Assembly (NCBI GenBank): GCA_028687995.1
Contig: JAQTZA010000005.1
Location: 124,001-188,000 of the forward strand
Origin: Bacteroidales bacterium
GTDB lineage: Bacteria > Bacteroidota > Bacteroidia > Bacteroidales > UBA7332
Length of the DNA: 64,000 bases
Direction: 5' to 3'
In this document: positions 44,660 through 53,818 of the stretch, in pieces
Numbering within the stretch: the first letter of the stretch is position 1
How the letters are laid out: every line of letters starts with the position of its first letter
Translations under genes and position numbers: made by a program
Notes under the pieces: generated by a model
Seen by the model: only the letters and a program-made list of their open reading frames with translations
What the model was told of the DNA's origin: nothing
Database searches by the model: none

Positions 44660-46348
44660 TTAAAAAGTTTTACCGGTCAGCATCTGCAAATGTTCTATAA
44701 TTGGCCCCAATGAAAGCGCTGGGAAAAAAGTTAACGCACCAACGGTAATCACTACTGCAATCAGTAAAAAAACGAACAATCCATTGTCTGTGCTCAAAGT
44801 ACCCGACGACGGAGGTGTTTTCTTTTTCACAGAGAGGCTGCCACTAATGGCTAATACAGGCAGGATAACACCAAAACGCCCGATTAATATTCCTGTTCCG
44901 AGCATCCAGTTGAAAAAATCGGTATTCGCATTTAATCCCGCAAATGCACTACCATTATTGCCCGCGGCTGACGAAAAAGCGTAGAGAATCTCACTAAATC
45001 CGTGCGCTCCGGTATTGCCTAGACTGGTCAGTGCCGGCGGGTACATTACGGTAATGGCGCTGAAAACCAGAATCACGAAATTTGGTGCTAATACTGCTAT
45101 TATTGCCATTTTAATTTCAAAAGCCTCAATCTTTTTCCCCATAAATTCGGGTGTTCTCCCAACCATTAATCCAGAGATAAAAACAGTCAGAATCACAAAC
45201 ACCAGCATCCCATACAATCCCGCACCCACACCTCCGAAGATAATTTCACCCAACATCATATTTAACATCGAAACCATGCCGGATAATGGAGATAAACTAC
45301 TGATCATCGCATTCACAGAACCGTTGGAGGCACACGTCGTGGCACTTGACCACAAAATGCTGTTTGTGATCCCAAAGCGCATCTCTTTACCTTCCATGAG
45401 AGAGGTTGCGCCAAAAGCATTAACACTGTATTCGGCATAGAGCATAATCGCTAAGCCCGTCACAAACATCACAAACATGGCTGCGAACAGCACCCATCCC
45501 TGACGTAAATTACCGGTCATTTTCCCAAAAGTGTACGTCAACGATGCTGGAATCAGAAGGATGGCAAGCATTTCGGCGAAATTGCTCAATGGGGTCGGAT
45601 TTTCGAATGGATGACAACTATTGATACCGAAATACCCACCTCCATTCGTTCCCAACTGTTTGATGGCTTCCTGCGATGCGATCATGCCTCGTGGAATAAC
45701 CTGATGGACTCCTTCGAGTGTCGCAATAGGAAGGTTGGGCAAAAATGTTTGCACAACACCCTGAGTGACAAGAAACAGTGCGAAAACCAAACTCAACGGC
45801 AGTAAAATATAGACCACCGATCGTGTCAGATCTTCCCAGAAATTGCCGACCTCTTGTGTTGTTTTGTTTCTTATTCCCCGGATAAGTACCAGCAAAACAG
45901 CCATTCCTGTTGCCGCGCTCACAAAATTCTGAACAGTCAGACCGAGTGTTTGTACCAAAGGTGAGAGCGTGATTTCACCTGAATAACTTTGCCAATTGGT
46001 ATTGGTCACGAAACTGACCGCCGTATTAAATGCCAAAGGAATACTCACACCCGACAAACCCTCTAGATTCATCGGTAGATCGTTTTGAAATACCTGAATG
46101 AGAAACAAAAACAAGATTCCCATTGCATTGAAAACCATCACCGAGAAGGTATATTCCTTCCAATTCATCGGCACCTTATTGTTTATTCTGGCCACTCGGT
46201 AAATCGACTTTTCGAGTGCAGTAAAACCAGGTTTACCAAAGAACGACTCGCCTTCAAAAACTCTCGCCATATAACCGCCCAAGAGAGGTACCAAAGCAAC
46301 TAGCAACAGCAAATAGAGTGCTATTTGAATAAAATCATACATATCCAT
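44660..46348 (-). CDS. kdpA: K+-transporting ATPase subunit A
   Basis: The 562-residue, K+-channel-like subunit has ten helices. Selectivity-filter-like glycines are visible in [41 protein letters not shown] (in parts), [14 protein letters not shown] and [14 protein letters not shown], the four pseudo-repeats of the family. It moves K+ across the inner membrane as part of KdpFABC. Start ATG 46348, preceded by AGGAG (an unusually good Shine-Dalgarno for this phylum) located in the tail of kdpF. The first codons read MDMYDF, so ATG 46342 is also possible. Confidence 0.96.
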   Translation of the reverse strand: MDMYDFIQIALYLLLLVALVPLLGGYMARVFEGESFFGKPGFTALEKSIYRVARINNKVPMNWKEYTFSVMVFNAMGILFLFLIQVFQNDLPMNLEGLSGVSIPLAFNTAVSFVTNTNWQSYSGEITLSPLVQTLGLTVQNFVSAATGMAVLLVLIRGIRNKTTQEVGNFWEDLTRSVVYILLPLSLVFALFLVTQGVVQTFLPNLPIATLEGVHQVIPRGMIASQEAIKQLGTNGGGYFGINSCHPFENPTPLSNFAEMLAILLIPASLTYTFGKMTGNLRQGWVLFAAMFVMFVTGLAIMLYAEYSVNAFGATSLMEGKEMRFGITNSILWSSATTCASNGSVNAMISSLSPLSGMVSMLNMMLGEIIFGGVGAGLYGMLVFVILTVFISGLMVGRTPEFMGKKIEAFEIKMAIIAVLAPNFVILVFSAITVMYPPALTSLGNTGAHGFSEILYAFSSAAGNNGSAFAGLNANTDFFNWMLGTGILIGRFGVILPVLAISGSLSVKKKTPPSSGTLSTDNGLFVFLLIAVVITVGALTFFPALSLGPIIEHLQMLTGKTF

Positions 46349-46359
46349 ATTGTTATCTC

Positions 46360-46440
46360 CTAAAATTTTTCGGGATGAATCAATGAGTAGATTAAATAAC
46401 CTAACAAAAGGATTGCTAAAATCAACGCAACTACGATCAT
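46360..46440 (-). CDS. kdpF: K+-transporting ATPase subunit F (small protein)
   Basis: A 26-residue frame on the minus strand runs from ATG (46440-46438) to TAG (46362-46360). Its product begins MIVVALILAILLLGYLIYS and ends LIHPEKF. This single hydrophobic helix with a C-terminal HPEKF matches the KdpF family (typically 25-30 residues, ending in xPE(K/R)F). It lies 11 nt upstream of kdpA. KdpF stabilises the complex in the membrane. The gene is too short for normal gene-finding thresholds and would usually be missed. Confidence 0.85.
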   Translation of the reverse strand: MIVVALILAILLLGYLIYSLIHPEKF

Positions 46441-46466
46441 AATTTTCTTCGCTTTAAATTACGATA

Positions 46467-46474
46467 CAAAGGTA
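46467..46474 (-). promoter_or_regulatory. Putative -7 box of the kdp operon
   Basis: On the minus strand TACCTTTG fits TAnnTTTG, 26 nt before the kdpF ATG. No TTTG is seen at -33, consistent with a promoter that needs an activator such as KdpE. Confidence 0.5.
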
Positions 46475-46556
46475 GGGCACGGCTTATAAAGCTTATCTAA
46501 AGCTATATTGGGAGGGTATAAAGATTTTATAAAGATTGAAAAGAGAGAAGACGGCA

Positions 46557-46594
46557 ATAAAAAGACCGGATAGATTTTGGAATCTATCCGGTCT
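46557..46594 (-). terminator. Strong terminator between glsB and the kdp operon
   Basis: AGACCGGATAGATT (46563-46576 on the plus strand) pairs with AATCTATCCGGTCT (46581-46594). On the minus strand a U-run follows (A-run at 46557-46563). It closes the glsA-glsB transcript 74 nt after the stop. Confidence 0.85.
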
Positions 46595-46667
46595 CTGTGA
46601 TGTGTTGGGCACGTTTATGTTAAGCTGTAGAAAGCTCACCAAATCAGAAGTTGTTATACTTATTTCA

Positions 46668-47603
46668 TCAAAACTCTTCAAACGTATCCATGTGGCGGAT
46701 GCGTTTTTCTGCAAATATCTCGTCAATTTTAATCAGGATGCCGGTCTCTTCCACTTCACCAAACTCGTGATTGACTGCTGTGCCAAACACTTTCATGGTG
46801 GGCGAAAGGCTCATATAGGCATTCACCAATGGTGGAATATTCAGTCCTAGTTTGCGAACTTCCTGATTCAGCACTTTGTAATCGCCCTTGAAATTTCCGG
46901 TAGAGAAAAGCTTGTCCAATTCATCCACATCGGTATCCCAATGAGGAATAATGGGCGTGATGGGTTCCACCAATTTATCGGCATCGGGGAAATATTTGTT
47001 CCAAAAATGAAGAATCATATCCCGAGCCCCTTTGTGGTAGTTGGGATACATGGTTACTTTACCGAAATAGTATTGAAGATTGGGTTTGATTTTCGGTAAT
47101 GCGCCCAATCCGTCCCACAAATTATCAAGAGCAAAAAGCGCTTTGGCTCCTGCTTTCGACGATTGGTATTCGAGTGTCACAAACGAGCGACCAAGTTCTA
47201 CCGTATAAGGCATGTATTCCTTCAAAAATTTATCGGACATGTTAAACAAATGTGCTGTTGCCAAAAGCGGGTGTCCGTGTTCATCAAAACTGATTTCATC
47301 TCCAAAAAGATAGCGATAACCACCGATAATCTCCTGCGCATCTGGATTCCAAACCAACAGCTGATGAAATGGGTTTTCCATTGTGTCGTATTCATCGAGA
47401 TCTATTGGCAAACCAGTGCCACCACCTGCTTCACGAAAAGCGACTTCACGCAACCGACCGATTTCTTGCATCGTATTGGGTGCATTGTGGTGATTCACAA
47501 TGTAAATTTCGTTTCCGCCCTTATTTGTTTTTCGTAAAAATCGCTCATCTGTCAATTCTTTTATAATCAACTCTTTAGCGATAGGATCGATAACCTTCTG
47601 CAT
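46668..47603 (-). CDS. glsB: Amino-acid N-acyltransferase of the GlsB/OlsB type (GNAT fold)
   Basis: The 311-residue protein has hemolysin/OlsB-family text: FREAGGGTGLPIDLDEYD near residue 56, LLVWNPDAQEIIGGYRYL, PYTVELGRSFVTLEYQ and NLQYYFGKVTMYPNY. Enzymes of this type attach a 3-hydroxy fatty acyl group to an amino acid. In Bacteroides the pair GlsB/GlsA makes glycine lipids, GlsB doing the N-acylation. It lies 9 nt downstream of the O-acyltransferase on the same strand. The glycine specificity is by analogy, and ornithine or serine cannot be excluded. ATG 47603. Confidence 0.78.
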   Translation of the reverse strand: MQKVIDPIAKELIIKELTDERFLRKTNKGGNEIYIVNHHNAPNTMQEIGRLREVAFREAGGGTGLPIDLDEYDTMENPFHQLLVWNPDAQEIIGGYRYLFGDEISFDEHGHPLLATAHLFNMSDKFLKEYMPYTVELGRSFVTLEYQSSKAGAKALFALDNLWDGLGALPKIKPNLQYYFGKVTMYPNYHKGARDMILHFWNKYFPDADKLVEPITPIIPHWDTDVDELDKLFSTGNFKGDYKVLNQEVRKLGLNIPPLVNAYMSLSPTMKVFGTAVNHEFGEVEETGILIKIDEIFAEKRIRHMDTFEEF

Positions 47604-47612
47604 ATATAAAAT

Positions 47613-48443
47613 CTATTTCTTCTTTTTTTCTAATAAATAGGTTGCTTTTTTCACTTTAGTTGCCCAGTCGCGTGCCGATTTCGATTTGTCAAATGTTTGC
47701 CACGGAATGGGCTCTCCGAAACGAACAGTGAACGTTTTCCCCATCTGCTTAAATAGTTCGCGAGGCAAAAGTAACATTTCGAGATTAACTTTGATGCCCA
47801 AAAGTTTTCTAAAATAGGCGAATCCATAAAAAAAGCGGGTATTTTTTCCGCCAAAATAGACAGGAATCACATCTCGCTGATATTGAACGGCTTTGGCAAT
47901 AAATGATTTCTTCCACTCCAAATCTTCGATGTGTCCGTTTTGCCAACGAGAGACCAATCCTGCAGGAAAAAACATCACTTGCAGATCGGAACTGTACATG
48001 TTGTGCATGATGTCGGCAGCATCTTTGGCTTGTGCTCCGTGCTTATTCACAGGCACAAATACAGTGTCGAAATTGGTCACGTTCATCAAAATATCGTTCA
48101 CTACAAACTTCACTTTGTGATCGAATTTTTCTCCCACAATGCTTGTCAAGGCAACGCCATCCAGCCCTCCCAATGGATGATTGGAGGCGAAAATATAGGA
48201 GCCATTCTTCGGTAAATTTTCTAATCCCTCTACACGAATAGTAACGCCCCAATAATCTATCATTGAAGTGGCGAATTCCACTCCTTTGAGGTGTCCGCGA
48301 GCTCTCAGAAAGGTATTAATTCCCTCTTGATGGATGATTTTTTTTAGCAACGAGATAGCAAAACGAGGTAATTTTCGAGCCAAAGCTGGAGCTTTTTCCC
48401 GTAACACTTTTTCTACATCGATTTGCAATATTTTTTCACTCAT
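47613..48443 (-). CDS. glsA: O-acyltransferase of the GlsA/PlsC type
   Basis: The 276-residue protein carries the acyltransferase motifs: FASNHPLGGLDG (His and Asp of the catalytic motif), FVPVNKHGAQA and MFFPAGLVSRW (motif with PAG). The C-terminal VRFGEPIPW and an N-terminal helix (MSEKILQIDVEKVLREKAP in parts) flank the core. In glycine-lipid synthesis it adds the second acyl chain to the hydroxyl of N-acyl glycine. The ATG at 48443 is used because an upstream frame from 48494 overlaps its promoter. First gene of the two-gene unit. Confidence 0.78.
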   Translation of the reverse strand: MSEKILQIDVEKVLREKAPALARKLPRFAISLLKKIIHQEGINTFLRARGHLKGVEFATSMIDYWGVTIRVEGLENLPKNGSYIFASNHPLGGLDGVALTSIVGEKFDHKVKFVVNDILMNVTNFDTVFVPVNKHGAQAKDAADIMHNMYSSDLQVMFFPAGLVSRWQNGHIEDLEWKKSFIAKAVQYQRDVIPVYFGGKNTRFFYGFAYFRKLLGIKVNLEMLLLPRELFKQMGKTFTVRFGEPIPWQTFDKSKSARDWATKVKKATYLLEKKKK

Positions 48444-48460
48444 TTTCTGACATTTGGTCG

Positions 48461-48489
48461 CAAAAATACACCAAAAATTTATATACAAA
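48461..48489 (-). promoter_or_regulatory. Promoter of glsA-glsB
   Basis: On the minus strand TTTG (48489-48486) and TATTTTTG (48468-48461) are 17 nt apart, a full match to the Bacteroidota consensus, 17 nt before the ATG. Confidence 0.7.
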
Positions 48490-48652
48490 CACATTATGAG
48501 TCAGTTATATACTACTTTCACATAAATGAGAATCAATTGTCATGAAATCTTAATCGCAAATTTTAGATAAAGAGAAACTTCACATTATCAATACTAATGA
48601 TTTGATATTTACTATATAAGCAATGATAAACTGTTGAAAACTTTTCCTGTTT

Positions 48653-48687
48653 TTTGACTTTTGAAACAATATTTATTTCTATTTTTA
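48653..48687 (+). promoter_or_regulatory. Possible promoter of the dcw cluster
   Basis: TTTG at 48653-48656 and TATTTTTA at 48680-48687 (one mismatch to TAnnTTTG) are 23 nt apart and lie 38 nt before the rsmH ATG. Confidence 0.35.
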
Positions 48688-48725
48688 CATCCAATAAATT
48701 AGACTAAAAACCGACAATCCCCTCA

Positions 48726-49640
48726 ATGGTCAATCAATCAGATATTTATCATACCCCTGCACTACTTTCAGAGAGCATCAACGGACTCAACATTCAATCA
48801 GGAGCGACCATTATTGATGTCACCTTTGGTGGGGGCGGACATTCGAAAGAAATTTTGAAACGTTTGGGGACTAAAGGTCGCCTTTTTGCCTTCGACCAAG
48901 ATGAAGATGCTGAGAAAAATATCATTGGAGATAAACGGTTTCACTTCGTTCGTGGCAATTTCTGTTATTTGCAAAATTTTATGCAATACCACAACGTAGA
49001 TCAAATTGATGGATTGTTGGCTGACTTGGGCGTATCATCACACCACTTCGATGAAGCCGACCGTGGTTTTTCATTCCGCTTCGACGGCAAACTAGATATG
49101 CGCATGAATAAACGCGCCGGTGCTTCTGCAGCAGAGTTAATCAATACTTTATCGGAAGAGAAGCTGGCAGATATTTTTTATTTCTATGGAGAGATGAAAA
49201 ATGCAAGACGTATCGCATCCATCCTCGTGGAATCACGCAAGGAGAAGAAAATAGAAACAATAGCCGATTTCTTGACGGTTATTCGTCCTTGCATCAACAA
49301 GATGAAAGAGAAAAAAGAGTTGGCTCAGGTGTTTCAGGCACTGCGCATTGAGGTAAACAAAGAACTAGAGACTTTGAAAAGCATGCTCGTTCAAGCTGCT
49401 GAATTACTCAAACCCGGTGGTCGCTTGGCTGTTATCACCTATCATTCACTCGAAGATCGCTTGGTGAAAAACTATTTCAAGACTGGAAATTTCGAAGGGA
49501 AAGTGGAACAAGATTTCTTCGGAAACACAAATACGATACTCAAAGCATTGAGCAACAAAGTGATTGCACCATCTGACGAAGAGATTGCTCGCAACCCTCG
49601 TGCTCGTAGTGCAAAGTTGAGAGTAGCGGAAAAACGATAA
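48726..49640 (+). CDS. rsmH: 16S rRNA (cytosine-1402-N4)-methyltransferase
   Basis: The 304-residue SAM-dependent methyltransferase starts with YHTPALLSESINGLN. The SAM-binding motif is IIDVTFGGGGHSKEIL, followed by GLLADLGVSSHHFDEADRGFSFR (in parts), LDMRMN and LFQALRIEVNKELE-like text (VFQALRIEVNKELETL), ending PRARSAKLRVAEK. Also known as MraW, it methylates C1402 of 16S rRNA. It is the first gene of the dcw cluster here. mraZ, which normally precedes it, is not seen in the 280-base divergent spacer. An orphan gene follows 20 nt downstream. Confidence 0.95.
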   Translation: MVNQSDIYHTPALLSESINGLNIQSGATIIDVTFGGGGHSKEILKRLGTKGRLFAFDQDEDAEKNIIGDKRFHFVRGNFCYLQNFMQYHNVDQIDGLLADLGVSSHHFDEADRGFSFRFDGKLDMRMNKRAGASAAELINTLSEEKLADIFYFYGEMKNARRIASILVESRKEKKIETIADFLTVIRPCINKMKEKKELAQVFQALRIEVNKELETLKSMLVQAAELLKPGGRLAVITYHSLEDRLVKNYFKTGNFEGKVEQDFFGNTNTILKALSNKVIAPSDEEIARNPRARSAKLRVAEKR

Positions 49641-49660
49641 AAAACATTAAGAACTTTAAT

Positions 49661-50554
49661 ATGGAACGTCTAATATCTGACAATAACTTCAAACTTAAGT
49701 TTGACGGGCAACTTCATCAAATTGATGCAAATGTTTTAATTAGCAGTTTGGTCCATACTTCTTCTATTATTCAGGAAATTAATAGATTTCTTGATCCTGG
49801 AAAAAGGATTGAAATAAAAGTAAAAGCTCTAGATAAAGGTAGTTTTCTAGTACATCTAGAATTGTTGGAAACAGCATTAGATGCGCTTAAATCACTTTTC
49901 ACAAGAGAAAGTTTAGAATTGGGAGCAGAAATAATAGCTTCATTAGTTGGTCTCATTAAAATAAAAAAATTCCTAAAAGGAAAAAGTCCAAAATCAATTG
50001 ATTCTAATGAAGATAAGACCACAATTACAAATGAAAATGGAGATATTTTAATAATTGAAAATGTAATTTTTAATATCTATGAAAATAGTCCTATAATTAA
50101 AGACGCGATATCACAGAATTTTGATGCAATTAATAATGACCCATCGATTACTGGATTTGAAATAACTGATAAAGAGGAAAACCCTATAATAAGAGTAGAA
50201 AGAGAAGATTTTACAGATTTATCACTCAAATCAGAGGAAGTATTAAATGATGAGCGAATTCTAAAAGAGGCTGCGACTTTACATATTGTTAGACTTTCAT
50301 TCGAGGAATTGCTCAAGTGGGAATTTTATTATAAAGGTAACAAAATTGCTGCACGAATAAAAGATCCTGACTTCTACAAACTGATAGATAAAGGAGAAGC
50401 TTTTTCTAAAGGTGATATTCTAGAAGTTGAATTGCAGGTAAATCAAAAATGGGACGAATCAGTTAACACTTTTGTGAACAAGTCTTATCAAGTAAACAAA
50501 ATTGTACGTCATATTCTGCGTAACGAACAACAGCAATTTAACTTCGAAGAATAA
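49661..50554 (+). CDS. Orphan gene inserted between rsmH and ftsL
   Basis: The 297-residue protein matches no family I can name. It has a mixed N-terminal region (LKFDGQLHQIDANVLISSLV, FLDPGKRIEIKVKALDKGSFLVHLELLE in parts) and a short hydrophobic stretch at about residues 85-102 (LELGAEIIASLVGLIKI). A lysine-rich linker (KKFLKGKSPK) follows, then a beta-rich C-terminal part with WEFYYKGNKIAARIKDPDFY. The composition is very rich in Ile, Asn, Glu and Lys, and the DNA is AT-rich compared with rsmH and ftsI on either side. It is in the dcw orientation with gaps of 20 and 30 nt. A recent insertion is likely. Start ATG 49661. Confidence 0.65.
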   Translation: MERLISDNNFKLKFDGQLHQIDANVLISSLVHTSSIIQEINRFLDPGKRIEIKVKALDKGSFLVHLELLETALDALKSLFTRESLELGAEIIASLVGLIKIKKFLKGKSPKSIDSNEDKTTITNENGDILIIENVIFNIYENSPIIKDAISQNFDAINNDPSITGFEITDKEENPIIRVEREDFTDLSLKSEEVLNDERILKEAATLHIVRLSFEELLKWEFYYKGNKIAARIKDPDFYKLIDKGEAFSKGDILEVELQVNQKWDESVNTFVNKSYQVNKIVRHILRNEQQQFNFEE

Positions 50555-50584
50555 ACAATTAATTATTTGTGTAATATTTTTTTT

Positions 50585-50965
50585 ATGGCATTTGGATTCA
50601 AAAAGAAGAAAGGGGAAGTCAATCAATTCGAGAACGAAAGCAAAAGCTTATCTGTCAAAGAAATTTTTGATGGCAAAGCAGTTAGCGAATTCCTGAAAAA
50701 ACAGGTTGGATTAATTGCCATTGTACTTGCATTCCTATTTTTCTACATTAGCAATCGCTACGAATGTCAACAACGACTGGTCGATATTGTGAAGTTAGAG
50801 AAAAAACTAACCGACGTGAAATACGAAGCACTCACACGCTCATCCGAATTGATGGGTGGCAGCAAACAGTCGCAAGTGAAGCAGCTAATTGTCGAAAAAG
50901 GAATCAATCTCGAAGAGTCTGAAACTCCACCCTACAGCATTACCAAACAAGCAGAAGAAAAATAG
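50585..50965 (+). CDS. ftsL: FtsL-like cell-division protein
   Basis: The 126-residue bitopic protein has a basic cytosolic N-terminus (MAFGFKKKKG), a membrane helix at about residues 42-60 (VGLIAIVLAFLFFYIS) and a periplasmic coiled-coil region (YECQQRLVDIVKLEKKLTDVKYEALTRSSEL in parts). This is the layout of the Bacteroidota FtsL-like family. FtsL bridges FtsB/FtsQ and the FtsWI synthase at the septum. Assignment rests on position (between rsmH and ftsI) and topology. The frame opens at 50567, but ATG 50585 gives the family-like start. Confidence 0.8.
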   Translation: MAFGFKKKKGEVNQFENESKSLSVKEIFDGKAVSEFLKKQVGLIAIVLAFLFFYISNRYECQQRLVDIVKLEKKLTDVKYEALTRSSELMGGSKQSQVKQLIVEKGINLEESETPPYSITKQAEEK

Positions 50966-50967
50966 AG

Positions 50968-53091
50968 ATGGCAATCAATAAAAACACCATATTAGCCCGC
51001 TATGCATTGGTCATGGTATTCATCGTATTGATACTAGGATTGGTGATTTATCGCATTGTGAAAATTTCATTTATTGAAGGAGATCAATGGCGCAGTTTGG
51101 GCGAAAAAAGCAAGATCGAAAACATCGAAATAGAACCTACTCGTGGCAATATTTTTGCTTGTGATGGTCGTTTGATGGCGAGCAGCATTCCTCAATATCA
51201 ACTTTTTTTCGACTTCAAAGCGGATGGTTACACTCCCACGAAGAAGATATCATCGCTCGATTCTCTCACCAAATACATGACTCCAATTTGCAACGATTTA
51301 GCAACGATAATTGGAGATAAAACACCAGCTGAATATAAAAATCACATTCTAAAAGGACTGAATAAAAAGAGCCGCCAGTTCTCCATTTCGAACAAAAAAG
51401 TATCGTACCTCGATATGAAAAAATTGCGTCTGAATCCCTTTTTCAAAATGGCACCTGGCATCAGCGGATTCTACTCGAAAGCCTTCTTCAAACGGAAAAA
51501 ACCGTTTGGATCGCTTGCTTCACGAACCATTGGCGATATCTATTCTGAGAAAGGAAAAGGCGGAAAAAATGGATTGGAGCTTCAATTCGACAGCATTTTG
51601 CGAGGCACACCAGGTCTTTCGTGTCGTCAAAAAATCCGCAGCACATACCTCAACTATACCACTCAAGAGCCAGTCGATGGAATGGATATTCACACTACGA
51701 TTGATGTGAATATTCAGGATATTTCGGAGCGAGCCTTGGTCGATAAGTTGAAAGAAGTGGATGCTGAATCGGGCACTATCGTGTTGATGGAAGTAGAAAC
51801 CGGTGAGGTAAAAGCTATTACCAACATGATGCGGGTAGCCGAAGGCGAATATTACGAAGGTACAAACATGGCGGTTAATAGTTTGACTGAACCCGGATCG
51901 ACCTTCAAAGTAGCTTCGATGATGGTAGCATTGGACGATGGTAAAGTACAACCAAACGACGTTATTTTTTGCGAATATGGGCAGTGGCACTACAGCAATC
52001 GCATTGTGAAAGATCACAATTGGGACAAAGGTGGCTACGGAGATCTGACTGCGGCTCAAACTATCTGGAACTCATCGAATATTGGTGTTGCAAAAATTAT
52101 TGATAGAGCCTATCATAACGACCCTAAGCGATATGTTGACAAGCTTTATGCCATTGGATTAAATAAAAAACTGGATTTTCAGATTCCGGGAACGGCAAAA
52201 CCAGTCATCAAATATCCAACGGATGCAAGTTGGTCGAATACTACTTTAGCATGGATGTCTTTCGGATACGAAACGCAGATTCCGCCGATTTATATGCTGA
52301 CTTTTTACAACTCTATTGCTAATAATGGCAAAATGGTGAAACCTTTTTTCGTGAAAAGCATCAATCGCAACGGCACAGAAATCAAGAAATACGAAACTGA
52401 AGTGGTAAATCCGGCTGTATGCAAACCAAGCACAGTGAAAATTCTGCAACAAATGTTGGCGGATGTGGTGGTGCACGGCACAGGAAAACCGCTTCTTTCG
52501 AAACACATCAAAATTGCAGGAAAAACTGGGACAGCACAGGTTTCGCAAGGAAAAGCCGGATACGATGGTCATCAGGTCAGTTTCTGTGGATATTTCCCTG
52601 TTGATAAGCCTAAATATTCGGGAATCGTGGTGATTCGTTATCCTCGCATCGGTCATGCTGGTGGTGGTACGATGGCAGGGCCAGTTTTCAAACAAATTGC
52701 AGAACAAGTATATGCACGTAGTCTTCGAGTGCCATCGCAAGATGTACCAAAGGATTCGGTGAACACACTTATGCCTTCATCGAAAGTGACTTTTTCGAAC
52801 GATTTGCAGATAATTTTCTCAAAATTATCGCTCAAAGTGGATAGTATGGATGCCACAAATGATTTCGCAAAAGCGGAAGCATTTACAAAGAGTCTTTCCA
52901 TCAGACAAGTCACGATCAATAAAAATGTGTTACCAAATGTGATTGGAATGGGTGTGCGGGATGCCGTATATCTACTCGAAAACATGGGAATGAAAGTAGT
53001 GATTATGGGCAGCGGAACAGTTGTTTCTCAATCGCCAACTGCTGGACAAGCATATACAAAAGGTGAAATCGTGAAAATTGTTTTGAAATAA
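50968..53091 (+). CDS. ftsI: Division transpeptidase FtsI (PBP3-type) with PASTA domain
   Basis: The 707-residue class B penicillin-binding protein has an N-terminal membrane helix (ALVMVFIVLILGLVIYRIV), a dimerisation domain with IEPTRGNIFACDGRLMA, and a transpeptidase domain. The active-site motifs are Ser311-x-x-Lys314 in EPGSTFKVAS, Ser369-x-Asn371 in NSSNIGV and Lys519 in GKTGTAQ. A single C-terminal PASTA unit (LPNVIGMGVRDAVYLLENMGMKV in parts, ending VKIVLK) is present. It cross-links septal peptidoglycan together with FtsW. It starts 2 nt after ftsL. A TPR gene follows. Confidence 0.95.
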   Translation: MAINKNTILARYALVMVFIVLILGLVIYRIVKISFIEGDQWRSLGEKSKIENIEIEPTRGNIFACDGRLMASSIPQYQLFFDFKADGYTPTKKISSLDSLTKYMTPICNDLATIIGDKTPAEYKNHILKGLNKKSRQFSISNKKVSYLDMKKLRLNPFFKMAPGISGFYSKAFFKRKKPFGSLASRTIGDIYSEKGKGGKNGLELQFDSILRGTPGLSCRQKIRSTYLNYTTQEPVDGMDIHTTIDVNIQDISERALVDKLKEVDAESGTIVLMEVETGEVKAITNMMRVAEGEYYEGTNMAVNSLTEPGSTFKVASMMVALDDGKVQPNDVIFCEYGQWHYSNRIVKDHNWDKGGYGDLTAAQTIWNSSNIGVAKIIDRAYHNDPKRYVDKLYAIGLNKKLDFQIPGTAKPVIKYPTDASWSNTTLAWMSFGYETQIPPIYMLTFYNSIANNGKMVKPFFVKSINRNGTEIKKYETEVVNPAVCKPSTVKILQQMLADVVVHGTGKPLLSKHIKIAGKTGTAQVSQGKAGYDGHQVSFCGYFPVDKPKYSGIVVIRYPRIGHAGGGTMAGPVFKQIAEQVYARSLRVPSQDVPKDSVNTLMPSSKVTFSNDLQIIFSKLSLKVDSMDATNDFAKAEAFTKSLSIRQVTINKNVLPNVIGMGVRDAVYLLENMGMKVVIMGSGTVVSQSPTAGQAYTKGEIVKIVLK

Positions 53092-53112
53092 AAATATATA
53101 AAATTGCTATTT

Positions 53113-53808
53113 ATGAGAAAACTACATATCATACTTGCTTTACTAATCTTCTCTTCTATTTGTTTTGGAGAAACAAATGATTGGGAATCATGGCAGAAAA
53201 AGCATAGCGGTCAAAAAAATTATTTTCCAAAATATGGACAATCAGCTAAAACAGTTGAAGAACAACTTGCTGACAATGAATTCATAAGTAACATTTTATC
53301 TTCAGGGCTTACAGAGAAAACAGGGAGTAATGATTTGTCGTCCAAAGCGTGGAAGTTTTTCCAAAATGGAGATTATGAGATGGCAATGTTAAGATTTAAT
53401 CAATCTTGGCTTTTGGACTCAACTAATTATTCAACAATGTGGGGATTCGGAGCATTATTAGGAGTTCTAGGAAATCCGGCTGAATCTATACACTATTTGA
53501 AATCCGCATATACACTAAATTCAAAAAACAAACGGCTACTAATCGATATTTCGACAGCTTATTCTAAGCTATTTTTTCAAAATAATGATAAAGAGAGCCT
53601 CCAAATCGGACTTCCTTACTTATTGGAATATATTGAATATGACAAATCAAGTGAATTTGCACTGTATAATGCTGCTAAATTATATTTCTTATTAGAAGAT
53701 TACGAGAACTCTTGGTTATACATAAACAAATGCCAAGAACTTGGAGGAAAAACCATTGACCCCCAATTTATTAAGGAGTTAAAGAAAATGATGAAAAATC
53801 CTTATTAA
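53113..53808 (+). CDS. Exported TPR-like protein inserted between ftsI and murE
   Basis: The 231-residue protein has a signal peptide ([19 protein letters not shown]) and then helical repeats that read as TPR units: [55 protein letters not shown] (in parts) and [25 protein letters not shown]. It probably binds another protein in the periplasm. The gene is AT-rich compared with ftsI and murE and is not part of a standard dcw set. An upstream TTG at 53104 is rejected. Ends 10 nt before murE. Confidence 0.7.
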   Translation: MRKLHIILALLIFSSICFGETNDWESWQKKHSGQKNYFPKYGQSAKTVEEQLADNEFISNILSSGLTEKTGSNDLSSKAWKFFQNGDYEMAMLRFNQSWLLDSTNYSTMWGFGALLGVLGNPAESIHYLKSAYTLNSKNKRLLIDISTAYSKLFFQNNDKESLQIGLPYLLEYIEYDKSSEFALYNAAKLYFLLEDYENSWLYINKCQELGGKTIDPQFIKELKKMMKNPY

Positions 53809-53818
53809 AATATATTCA

